Shown here piece by piece: positions 8,455-17,395 of a DNA stretch of 47,852 nucleotides; the first letter of the stretch is position 1; the number at the start of each line of letters is the position of its first letter. A program made the translations under genes and the position numbers. Source of the stretch: Candidatus Zhuqueibacterota bacterium. Lineage in GTDB: Bacteria > Zhuqueibacterota > Zhuqueibacteria > Thermofontimicrobiales > Sulfurfontimicrobiaceae. The notes under the pieces were generated by a model that was given only the letters and a program-made list of their open reading frames with translations, did not search any database and was not told the origin of the DNA. The stretch is taken from positions 1 through 47,852 of the forward strand of contig JAFGMA010000417.1 of the NCBI GenBank assembly GCA_016927835.1, written 5' to 3'.

Positions 8455-9102
8455 AATTTATAAGCGAAAAAATTGCCACGCCGAGGAATGTATCGATGCT
8501 TGATACACTGGCTTTAATCGCCATGTGCGGCTTGCCTGCCGGTGGCAATTCATTTAATGCTGCGTCGAAATGATTTATTATGATCGGGTGGTATACACAT
8601 ATTTTTTGTCAACACAAAATCTGTCTCGTTAAAAAAAAACAAACTCAAAAATCCCATATCCGAAACTGTTCTTTGATCAATCCATCTTTGAAATCCGACT
8701 TTGAATTCTAGCAATAATACTCAAACGATAATCTGCTCAGCGCACTGAAAAATAAGCCTCCGCCACCTGTCCAACTTCGAATTAATCTCTCCGCTCACAA
8801 AAATATCCTGACGCTTTCGCCTGCCTGCCATAAGGTTGACTCTTCTGGGGAAGGGAATAACAGCTATAGAAAAATTAACCAAAGGCGGTTGCAGTGATTT
8901 AAAAAAAGGATAGCCGGGGAGTTTTAACCCTATTCTCCGTAGTGGTCTTTTCGTCGCTTGAGCCGTGTGATCGCCTGCATCGGAATAGCACGAAACCGTT
9001 GTCGCTGTCAAACTACGAATCTGGTGCTCATTCCACGCGGGACAGTTATGCTGGCGGGTGGGAGTTCGCCCAATGTGCCGATGTCCGCTCCTTTGATGGC
9101 GA
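8455..9102. other. Gene-free stretch with a structured inverted repeat
   Basis: No intact gene is seen. 8472-8549 holds a long-range inverted repeat with inner hairpins. 8620-8660 is an A-rich tract. The 3' part (about 8940-9102) may be the eroded 5' end of the PD40-type pseudogene, but no frame there can be read confidently. Confidence 0.45.
8472..8549. repeat. Structured inverted repeat downstream of the SnoaL-like gene
   Basis: The outer arms ATTGCCAC (8472-8479) and GTGGCAAT (8542-8549) are perfect inverted repeats 62 bases apart. They enclose a second stem TGTATC/GATACA around 8489-8507 and further GC-rich complementary bits. The transcript could fold as a branched structure just after the SnoaL stop codon. 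No known riboswitch or RNA family is recognised. Confidence 0.45.
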
Positions 9103-10717
9103 GTGCAATCTCTGGATCGGTGGCAATGGCAGTCCGGCTCGATTAATTTTAACGGTCCTGCTCGTCCGGGACCCCAGGGAACTGCAAACTGGGATATTTT
9201 TGTCAGTGAATGGGATAGCATTCATCAATGCTGGGGCGAGGAGCGGAACATTGGTCCGGCTATTATTACTCCATCCCAGAACGCCGTCCTTCCTGCACTC
9301 CCAATTGCGACACACTTTACTTCAACCGCTAAGACGATGGCGAAAATATCTACATGTCAACTTATAATGTCGCGGACTGGACCATGCCCAAAAAAGGGTA
9401 TTTCGCATGCCCCGTTTTACACCCGGCTACGGGAAATGGCGAAAAACGGGCGAATTGAAAAAAGCCATTTATGTTTATGATTTGAATGAAAACATAAACG
9501 GAACACTCTATGCCGCCACTGCCTGTACTGAAACAAATCCCATGGGAAAAGTGTTTAATAGTGATGATGGTGGAATCATCCGGATCCCCTGTGCCGATTT
9601 GCCAGGAGCCATGACTGTGTATTCACTGGTAGTTGCCGGTGACACACTTCACGCAGGAACTTATCCCAACAGCGATATTTTCAAATCAATTGATAGTGGA
9701 GATTCATGGATCAACACGGCAGATCTGCCTGACGTAACTTCGGCTCGGAGTCTGGTTCGATTGCGCGACGGAGATTAATTGGTTGATACATCGCCGTATG
9801 ACGTGTCGATGCGAAATCGCATCTATCGGACGCGCGATGGCGGCAATTCCTGGATTCTGTCAGGTTTATTGCCCTATTTCAATCCCTGCAAATTCCTGGT
9901 TAAAACCATGGATGGAGCAATTTATGCCGGTGGATGGGGAATCGATAGTGAATTAAAAATTCAGAAATCGGCTAATAATCGCGTCGCCTGGGATAAGCTG
10001 CCCGTTATTTATCAGATGAAACCCGAGTGGACCGTCGATGGCTTTTTTGAGATGAGAAAGGATATCCTATTGGTATCCGGGTGAATCCTGTTTCATGGTC
10101 AGGGCACACAAACTGGTAGCTTTGTGTGCAAATCAACTGATAAGGGAGTGAGCTGGACAATGTGCACCAAAATCATGCGTGGTGATGGTGTTCATAGCGG
10201 TCGGGTTTACTCGATTGTAGAGGATCTGTTCAGTACGCTCTATGTCGGCATGCAACCTGAGCTCGGGTCCGTTGTGTTTGCATCACCCGAAGACGGCATC
10301 TCCTGGTATTCGCCCGATACTTTCGAATGCTTATGCTTGCTTCGGGCGTCCGATGGGGCGATTTATGCCGGAACGGCGCCGAATGGAGACGTATTCAAAT
10401 ATATACCGCTGCCGCCGACACAGATCAAGCATGATCAAATATTCGCTTCTTGTCAATATAACATCTCCCAGAACTACCCCAATCCGTTCAATTCGACGAC
10501 TTGCATCACCTTCTATCTTCCCGAATCACAACACACCGTATTGAAAATTTACAATGCACAGGAAATCAAAACACTAATTGACGAATTTCAATCCGCAGGT
10601 AATTATACGGTTACCTGGGATGGAGTAGATGAACAGGGAAAACTGCGGCTTCGGGAATTTATTTTTATCGCAGCGAATCAATTCTGCAGGAGCCGGAACA
10701 TACTGGATTTAAATTGA
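9103..10717 (+). pseudogene. Decayed secreted PD40/BNR propeller protein with sorting tail
   Basis: Homology can be followed through three frames. Frame 1 (to ~9290) reads a PD40-like NWDIFVSEWDSIHQCWGE. Frame 3 (9309 on) reads DTLYFNR-stop-DDGENIYMSTYNVADW, with stops at 9330-9332 and 9456-9458. Frame 2 (about 9425-10717) reads BNR-type repeats (KSIDSGDSWINT, RTRDGGNSWILS, KSTDKGVSWTM) and is broken by TAA at 9776-9778 and TGA at 10082-10084. The C-terminus keeps an eroded sorting tail (SQNYPNPFNSTTCITFYLPE) whose last part has also drifted. At least four stops and two frame changes make it inactive. It may derive from one gene or from two adjacent ones. Short open stretches within it, such as 10124-10717, should not be called as genes. 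Confidence 0.85.
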
Positions 10718-10823
10718 CGAAAAAAATGATTTTTGCAAGATAAAGGTTCAACCTGAATTATCAAAAATATCTTTCAGGGCAGAAAACAATGTGTATGATG
10801 AAATGCTTGTTAGAGGAGGAGCT

Positions 10824-13800
10824 ATGTTTACGCATTCAAGGCTCTTTTTCTGCATTATTGTATGCGTTTTTTTCTTCAATACGGCAGATGGAAGAGTCGT
10901 ACAACGTCAACTCAGTAATCAGAATCATCAGTTCTTCATTGAAAACAGGGGGCAGTGGACTTCGGAAGTGAAATACTTGTACCAGACAAATGGCTTGAAC
11001 GCCTGGATCACCGATAGCGGCGTGGTGTTTGACTATTTTCAGATCATCCGCGAAAACAATGCCCGGGAACTTGACCACCGTTTGTCGATAAACCGTGCAG
11101 AACCCGCCCATATAAAAGGACACATAGTCAAAACTTCAATGCAAGGAGCCAATGCACGGGCAAATACCATTGCTGAAGGGCAATCGGATGGCTTTTATAA
11201 CTATTTCGTTGGGAATGATCCTGCTAAATGGGCAAGCTTTGTCAACTTGCATGATGAGATAAAGATGCAAGGCGTGTATCCTGGCATCGATATCCGCTAC
11301 TATTTTGACACTGGTCAATTGCGTTATGATTACCTGGTGGCTGCCGGCACTAATCCATCACAAATTCGATTCCGTCTGGAAGGCGCAGACGAATATGAAT
11401 TTAATATTGAAGGAGAGTTGCTGATCAAAACCAGCCTGGGGGAGGTGCGACATGGCAAATTACGGGCGTATCAGTATGCGAATTACGGAGAGCAGGACGT
11501 TCCCTGTCGCTTCGAGCCGCTGCCCGATGGAACAATAGGCGTGGTGGTGAGCAACTATGATACAAAGAAACCACTCATCATCGATCCGCTGGTCTATTCG
11601 ACATTTATCGGTGGATCGGGCACTGAGTCGGGTAATTCCATCGCCGTTGACAACAGCGGCAATGCCTATATAATCGGTAATACTCCGTCAACCAATTATC
11701 CGACGACCACTGGCGCGTATGATGTGAGTCAGAATGGGAACGCGGATGTTTTTGTCACTAAACTCGATGCCAGCGGTTCGACATTGGTCTATTCGACTTT
11801 TATCGGAGGGTCGGGTCTTGATTATGGCAATGCCATCGCTGTAGACAGCAATGGAAATACCTATATAACGGGATATACTGGATCAATGAATTATCCCACC
11901 ACCAGCGGAGCCTATCAACAGAGCATAAAGGGATCAGCTTACGATGCTTTTGTTACCAAACTGAATGCCAACGGTTCGGCATTGGTCTTTTCAACCTATT
12001 TTGGTGGAAGCAGTACGGACAACGGCGTTGCCATCGCCTTGGAAAACGTCTTCGGGAATATCTTCATAGCGGGAGAAACATTTTCCAGCGATTTTCCCAC
12101 AACCAGCGAAGCCTTCGACAAGACCTATAATGGTGGGGATGATATATTCGTCACCAAATTTAATACCAGCGGCACGGCACTTGACTTTTCGACCTATCTC
12201 GGCGGAAAGAGCTACGACGTTGTCCATTCCATGGCTGCTGACGTCAATGGTTATCCCTGCGTGGTGGGAGAAACCACCTCTACCGATTTTCCACTCCAAT
12301 TTGCTTATATTAAGAATTCGACTGATGGTTTATATAATGATGTTTTTGTCGCCAAGCTGAACCACGGCGGAGCGGGGCTGATGTATTCAACCTATCTTGG
12401 TGGATCAAACCATGATTATGCCAATTCCGTCGCTTTTGACGCTGATCGAAATGTCTATATAACGGGAGTTACTTACTCCAGCGATTTTCCGACCACTCTC
12501 GGCGCGTATAGTCAGACGTACCATAATTACGAAGCTTTTGTTACTAAAATTACCTATACTGGTACATCTTTAAATTATTCGACCTTTATCGGAGGATCAG
12601 GTACTGACATTGGCAGCAATATCCTCGCGGATGCCAGCGGCAATGCTTACATAACAGGACGTACAACCTCAACTGATTATCCGGTAACCAGTGACGCCTA
12701 TGATCAAGGTTATAATGGCGGTGATTGGGATGTTTTTGTCAGCCAGCTAAATAATAGCGGCTCGACATTATCATATTCAACCTTCATAGGTGGATCCGGT
12801 GTAGATAATGGCAAATCCATCGCCCTTGATAATAGTGGCAATGTTTATTTGACGGGATCTACGACCTCAACTAATTATCCCACCACCAGCGGCGCTTATG
12901 ATCAAAGTTATAATGGAAATAATAGTGATGTGTTTGTCAGCAAGCTGAGTCTTTCTGCGCCAGACATTTCATCGACCCCTTTTGCAGGGAGCTACGGTAG
13001 CATCAATATTGGCAATTTTTCGGAGATCACTTTTATGATAAGGAATGAGGGCAATGCCGATTTGAACGTGACCGCTACGACATTGACGGGTACGTACGCT
13101 ACTGAATTCAGCATTCAGAGCGGCGGCGGGGCATTCACGCTTGTACCCGCAGCGACGCGCGATATTATCGTCCGTTTTAATCCGGTTAGTGCCGGCTATA
13201 AGGTAGCCACGCTGAATATCAGCAGCAATGATCCCGACGAGAATCCGTTTCTGATCATGCTTTCAGGCTGGGGAGTTGCTGCGCCGGTATTGGCGGTGAA
13301 TCCCACTTTACTGGATTTCGGAGCCACCACCAATAGCCTTACTTTCCAAATCAGTAATACCGGCGGTCTTACACTAAACTGGACAATTGCAGAAACTCCG
13401 GATAAGCCATGGATTACTTCGGTAACCCCTGCCAGTGGCAGCGACAATGCAACGATAACAGTAACCGTCAGCAGGGCGTTGTTACCCGGAACCAGCGATA
13501 CGGGTACGCTGGCGGTAACGTCCAACGGCGGCAATCAGAATGTGACCGTCAATATCGCGAAACAGGCTGCCCTCCCGTCTCATTGGAATTTTACCGCGAG
13601 TACCGGCAACAGCGCCACTGTAGTGCTACCCACAGCCGCCAATCCCAACATCGACGGGACACTACTGCAAAATAACGATTATGTTGGCGTTTTCACGCCC
13701 GCCGGATTGTGCTGTGGCTGGAGTCAGTGGCAAGGAGCTAACCTCTCCCTTACCGGATGGGGCGATGACGACCAAACCACGGCGGTCGATGGTTTAAAGC

Positions 13801-15140
13801 CAAATGAGGAATTGAAATACCGTGTGTATCGTTCTGGCGTCGCCAAAGAATGGATTACTGTCAAGGTGGCGTATTCGGTGGGAACGGGGTTGTATTCCAC
13901 CAATGCATTCATGGTACTCAGCAAATTCGACGTCAGCGAGCAGGTCTGCCTGGCATTGGATTTCAAAAAAGGCTGGAACATCTTCTCCATCAACTTCACG
14001 CCAATAGATCCGAATATTTCAGCGGTGATGGCACCGATCGTCAGCAAATTGGTGATCGTCAAAAACAGCAGCGGCAAGACATTTATCCCGGCGTACGGCA
14101 TCAACGATGTCGGCAACATGCAGTTCGACAATGGCTATCAGGCGAATGTCACCGAAGCGGTTGCGCTGAATATCTGCGGGAAGGCAATTGAGCCGACCAC
14201 GCCGATATCATTGCCGGCAGGCTGGAACATCATCAGTTATTTACCGCCCGTCCCCATTAATATTGCCACCGCCCTGTCAACGATCACCAGCAAACTGGTG
14301 ATCGCGAAAAATAATGAAGGAAAAACTTATATTCCGTCGTTTGGGATCAATGATATCGGCAACATGCTTCCCGGACAGGGATATCAGGTGTACGTGAGCA
14401 GCGCAGCCACGCTGATTTATCCGGCATCTCCCCTATCAAAAACAGCCAATGAACATGTTGAGATCGAACCAGAACATTTTAGATTCATAGCATCAACAGG
14501 TGAAAATGCAACGGTTGTAATGCCGACAATGATCAATCCACAGTTTTCCGATGGTCGTCTATTGGAACAGGGTGATGAAATCGGCGTTTTCACCCGTGCT
14601 AATTTATGCTGTGGCGCTATGGTCTGGGATGGCACAAATAAAGCGATCACGTTATGGGGCAACAACAATCAGACACCAGACGTGGATGGCTTTCGTGCTG
14701 GTGACACGCTGCATTTCCGAGTGTGGAATAAATCGGCTAATCTGGAATCTTCCGCTCGAGTGGCATTTCAAACGGGACAACCAGTGGTCTATCAAACCAA
14801 TGGATTCTCGGTGCTGACGCAATTGATCGCCGCATTCCCGACAGATAGCCGTGCCAATATTTCCCTCGCAATTCCGGACGAATTCCATCTGTTGCAGAAT
14901 TACCCCAATCCCTTCAATCCTAGTACGACCATCGAATTCGCGCTGCCCAAAGCAGCTTTCGTCACGCTCAAAATTTACAACCTGCTGGGCGAAGAAGTCG
15001 CTACGCTGATTTCTGGAAAAAGTTTGGCTGGAATTTACCGATTCAATTGGGATGCCAGTGGATTGGCAAATGGGATTTATCTGTATCGGTTGATAGCGGG
15101 GGAATTTGTAGGAACTAAAAAACTCATTCTGTTGCGATGA
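10824..15140 (+). CDS. Giant secreted SBBP beta-propeller protein with sorting tail
   Basis: A 1438-residue exported protein. The signal peptide MFTHSRLFFCIIVCVFFF starts at 10824 behind AGGAGG (10814-10819), which is preferred to the ORF start at 10791. Domains: an N-terminal FIENRGQW region (~35-250) typical of SBBP proteins; seven SBBP repeats (~257-709; YSTFIGGSG...GNAYITG...TNYPTTSGAYD) forming a presumed seven-bladed propeller; a choice-of-anchor-D Ig-like domain (~709-812); a BACON-like domain (~823-912); then modules in the order A (916-1036), B (1041-1120), B' (1128-1199), A' (1218-1335). The type IX-like tail occupies ~1354-1438 (LLQNYPNPFNPST...KKLILLR). It is probably surface-attached or secreted, with no catalytic motif seen. 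The next tail-bearing gene starts 36 bases downstream. Confidence 0.88.
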   Translation: MFTHSRLFFCIIVCVFFFNTADGRVVQRQLSNQNHQFFIENRGQWTSEVKYLYQTNGLNAWITDSGVVFDYFQIIRENNARELDHRLSINRAEPAHIKGHIVKTSMQGANARANTIAEGQSDGFYNYFVGNDPAKWASFVNLHDEIKMQGVYPGIDIRYYFDTGQLRYDYLVAAGTNPSQIRFRLEGADEYEFNIEGELLIKTSLGEVRHGKLRAYQYANYGEQDVPCRFEPLPDGTIGVVVSNYDTKKPLIIDPLVYSTFIGGSGTESGNSIAVDNSGNAYIIGNTPSTNYPTTTGAYDVSQNGNADVFVTKLDASGSTLVYSTFIGGSGLDYGNAIAVDSNGNTYITGYTGSMNYPTTSGAYQQSIKGSAYDAFVTKLNANGSALVFSTYFGGSSTDNGVAIALENVFGNIFIAGETFSSDFPTTSEAFDKTYNGGDDIFVTKFNTSGTALDFSTYLGGKSYDVVHSMAADVNGYPCVVGETTSTDFPLQFAYIKNSTDGLYNDVFVAKLNHGGAGLMYSTYLGGSNHDYANSVAFDADRNVYITGVTYSSDFPTTLGAYSQTYHNYEAFVTKITYTGTSLNYSTFIGGSGTDIGSNILADASGNAYITGRTTSTDYPVTSDAYDQGYNGGDWDVFVSQLNNSGSTLSYSTFIGGSGVDNGKSIALDNSGNVYLTGSTTSTNYPTTSGAYDQSYNGNNSDVFVSKLSLSAPDISSTPFAGSYGSINIGNFSEITFMIRNEGNADLNVTATTLTGTYATEFSIQSGGGAFTLVPAATRDIIVRFNPVSAGYKVATLNISSNDPDENPFLIMLSGWGVAAPVLAVNPTLLDFGATTNSLTFQISNTGGLTLNWTIAETPDKPWITSVTPASGSDNATITVTVSRALLPGTSDTGTLAVTSNGGNQNVTVNIAKQAALPSHWNFTASTGNSATVVLPTAANPNIDGTLLQNNDYVGVFTPAGLCCGWSQWQGANLSLTGWGDDDQTTAVDGLKPNEELKYRVYRSGVAKEWITVKVAYSVGTGLYSTNAFMVLSKFDVSEQVCLALDFKKGWNIFSINFTPIDPNISAVMAPIVSKLVIVKNSSGKTFIPAYGINDVGNMQFDNGYQANVTEAVALNICGKAIEPTTPISLPAGWNIISYLPPVPINIATALSTITSKLVIAKNNEGKTYIPSFGINDIGNMLPGQGYQVYVSSAATLIYPASPLSKTANEHVEIEPEHFRFIASTGENATVVMPTMINPQFSDGRLLEQGDEIGVFTRANLCCGAMVWDGTNKAITLWGNNNQTPDVDGFRAGDTLHFRVWNKSANLESSARVAFQTGQPVVYQTNGFSVLTQLIAAFPTDSRANISLAIPDEFHLLQNYPNPFNPSTTIEFALPKAAFVTLKIYNLLGEEVATLISGKSLAGIYRFNWDASGLANGIYLYRLIAGEFVGTKKLILLR

Positions 15141-15176
15141 TTTGAAGCATCATTTAATTAATTCAGGAGGCTTACC

Positions 15177-17339
15177 ATGGCAAAAACCGAAATCGTTGTA
15201 ATCATTGTGACAATGAGTTTTGCATTCATACCTACTGTGCATGCACAGGATTTTTGGCAGCAAACCACCAGCCCCTGTTATGGGGGGCAGATAACGGCTG
15301 TTGCTTCGACCCAGAGCAGTCAAATTTTTGCCGGTACGCCGTTCGGAGGAGTTTTCTGCTCAAGCGATGATGGAGTCAACTGGATGCAGAGTAATTGCGG
15401 ATTGAAAAATGCGAGGATTAATACGCTTATCGGTACCAGTTGCGGGCATCTTTTTGCCGGCACCGCAAATGGTATTTTTCGCTCCAAAGATAATGGCGAG
15501 CATTGGACAGAACTCAATAACGGCTTAACAGCACTTTCCATTTATGCCCTTTCGATCAGCAGCAACGGATACATCTTCGCCGGAACAGACAGCGGTGTTT
15601 TTCGTTCGGCTGACAATGGCGATAGCTGGATGCCGACCAATTCCAGGTTATCAGGCATCGACATTTTGTCCCTTGCCATCAATGACAGCGGTTATGTTTT
15701 TGCAGGAACTTGCCAACAGGGAATTTTTCGCTCTGCGGATAACGGCGATAGTTGGACCGCAATCAATAGTGGCTTGACGGCAATTACGCTAACCATCAGC
15801 ATTAATGGCTATATTTTTGCAGGATATTTTAGTGAGCTTGGGATACTTCGCTCTATCGATAATGGTGACCATTGGACGGCAGTCTTAAGTTTTCCCGATT
15901 ATTCTGCTGCAGTGACCACGCTTGCAGTTAACGCCAGTGGCGATATATTCGCGGGTACGACAAACGGAATTTTTCGCTCTACGGACAATGGCGATAGTTG
16001 GACGAAGCTGGATACCGGTCTAACGGACGCACACGTTCTGGCACTTGCTATAAATGTTGATGGAAATATTTTTGCCGGAACTTATGATGGTGGTGTTTTT
16101 CGCTCCACGGATAATGGTGAAAACTGGATGGCGGCGAATATCGGTTTGACCAATGTTGCTGTCTGGTCGCTGGCGATCAATTCCGAAGGACATATTTTTG
16201 CGGGAGCTTTCGACAGCGGAATTCTCCGCTCCACCGATAAAGGGGATAGCTGGACGACTGTCATCGCAGATTCGCAGCAATTACCCCCTACCTATACCTG
16301 CCTTACTATAAATCAAAATGGACATATCTTTGCTGTGAAAAGTCAAATTGAGATTGATAAAGATGCCATGTATTTTATGGGAGGCAGCATCTACCGCTCA
16401 ACCGATAATGGCGATAGTTGGGAGTATCTTCAACTCCCCGGATGTTGTCCGCCACCTTCTGTCTCGGTTCTCGCTATCAGTGATAACGGAAATATTTTTG
16501 CATGTACAGATTACGGAATTTATCGATCTACAGATAATGGTGACAGTTGGACTCAGGTTTCTATGGGAATGGGAACTTTCTCTACCCTTGCAATCAATGC
16601 AAGCGGGCATATTTTTGCGGGCACATGGTATAGAGGTATTTACCGCTCTACTGACAACGGTGATAATTGGGCAGCAGTCAATAGCGGTTTAACAAATCTC
16701 TCTGTTGGGTCGATCGCTATAAATCCGAGCGGTCATATTTTCGCCGGAAACTATAAAGGCAAGCTTTTCCGCTCCACCGACAATGGCGATAGTTGGACCG
16801 ATCTTCATACGAATACATTGTTTTCATCGCAAGTTACAGCAATTACCAGCAACGCCAACGGAGAACTTTTCGTGGGTACGTGGGACAATGGCGTTTTTCA
16901 ATCCACTGATAACGGCGACACCTGGACGGCAACCAATTCCGGCATGACTTGTCATTTTGTGAGCAGTCTCGTGATTGCCCCCAGCGGGCATCTTTTCGCT
17001 GGAACGTATGGTAGCGGCGTTTTTCGAAGTGTGCAGTCGACGACAGCAGTGAGAGGTACCACCGAAGAAATCCCAGCTTCCTTTGTACTGGAACAAAATT
17101 ACCCCAATCCATTCAATCCCGGCACCACCATCGAATTCACGCTGCCCAAATCTGCTTTCGTCACACTCAAGATCTACAACCTGCTGGGTGAAGAAGTCGC
17201 CACAATAGTTTCAGTACAACGATCGGCTGGTAATCACCGAATCAATTGGGATGCCAGGGGATTGGCGAGTGGGGTGTACCTTTATCGGCTGGAAGCGGGA
17301 GATTTTGTACAAAGCAAAAAACTTATCCTCTTGCGGTAG
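15177..17339 (+). CDS. Secreted Asp-box (BNR/sialidase-like) propeller protein with sorting tail
   Basis: The 720-residue protein has a signal peptide (residues 1-23, ending PTVHA-Q). Thirteen Asp-box motifs of the form S-x-D-x-G-x-x-W follow (SSDDGVNW, SKDNGEHW, STDNGDSW and so on), spaced about 40-50 residues apart as GHIFAGT..GIFRSTDNGDSWT units. The tail at ~637-720 (LEQNYPNPFNPG...KKLILLR) is the type IX-like sorting domain. Asp-box propellers occur in sialidases and Ycf48/Vps10-like proteins. No sialidase catalytic Arg triad or FRIP motif is visible, so an enzymatic call is not justified. A binding or surface role is more likely. The ATG follows AGGAGG at 15165-15170. The upstream junction resembles the junction before the relic at 23892. 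Confidence 0.87.
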   Translation: MAKTEIVVIIVTMSFAFIPTVHAQDFWQQTTSPCYGGQITAVASTQSSQIFAGTPFGGVFCSSDDGVNWMQSNCGLKNARINTLIGTSCGHLFAGTANGIFRSKDNGEHWTELNNGLTALSIYALSISSNGYIFAGTDSGVFRSADNGDSWMPTNSRLSGIDILSLAINDSGYVFAGTCQQGIFRSADNGDSWTAINSGLTAITLTISINGYIFAGYFSELGILRSIDNGDHWTAVLSFPDYSAAVTTLAVNASGDIFAGTTNGIFRSTDNGDSWTKLDTGLTDAHVLALAINVDGNIFAGTYDGGVFRSTDNGENWMAANIGLTNVAVWSLAINSEGHIFAGAFDSGILRSTDKGDSWTTVIADSQQLPPTYTCLTINQNGHIFAVKSQIEIDKDAMYFMGGSIYRSTDNGDSWEYLQLPGCCPPPSVSVLAISDNGNIFACTDYGIYRSTDNGDSWTQVSMGMGTFSTLAINASGHIFAGTWYRGIYRSTDNGDNWAAVNSGLTNLSVGSIAINPSGHIFAGNYKGKLFRSTDNGDSWTDLHTNTLFSSQVTAITSNANGELFVGTWDNGVFQSTDNGDTWTATNSGMTCHFVSSLVIAPSGHLFAGTYGSGVFRSVQSTTAVRGTTEEIPASFVLEQNYPNPFNPGTTIEFTLPKSAFVTLKIYNLLGEEVATIVSVQRSAGNHRINWDARGLASGVYLYRLEAGDFVQSKKLILLR

Positions 17340-17395
17340 CATAATAAGCTGGACTCACACCCCAAATTGTAGTAATTTTGAAAGGAGCAAGTGAA

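Noticed and set aside
8721..9221. 166-codon minus-strand open frame
   Set aside because: It overlaps the PD40 pseudogene region, has no recognisable domain or ribosome site, and is Arg/Pro/Cys-rich in a way typical of shadow frames.
9776..10084. In-frame TAA (9776) and TGA (10082) as programmed read-through or selenocysteine
   Set aside because: The region also has frame changes and other stops (9330, 9456), and no structured recoding signal is seen. Decay is the simpler explanation.
15177..17339. Functional sialidase
   Set aside because: Only Asp-box motifs are present. The FRIP and catalytic arginine motifs of sialidases are absent.
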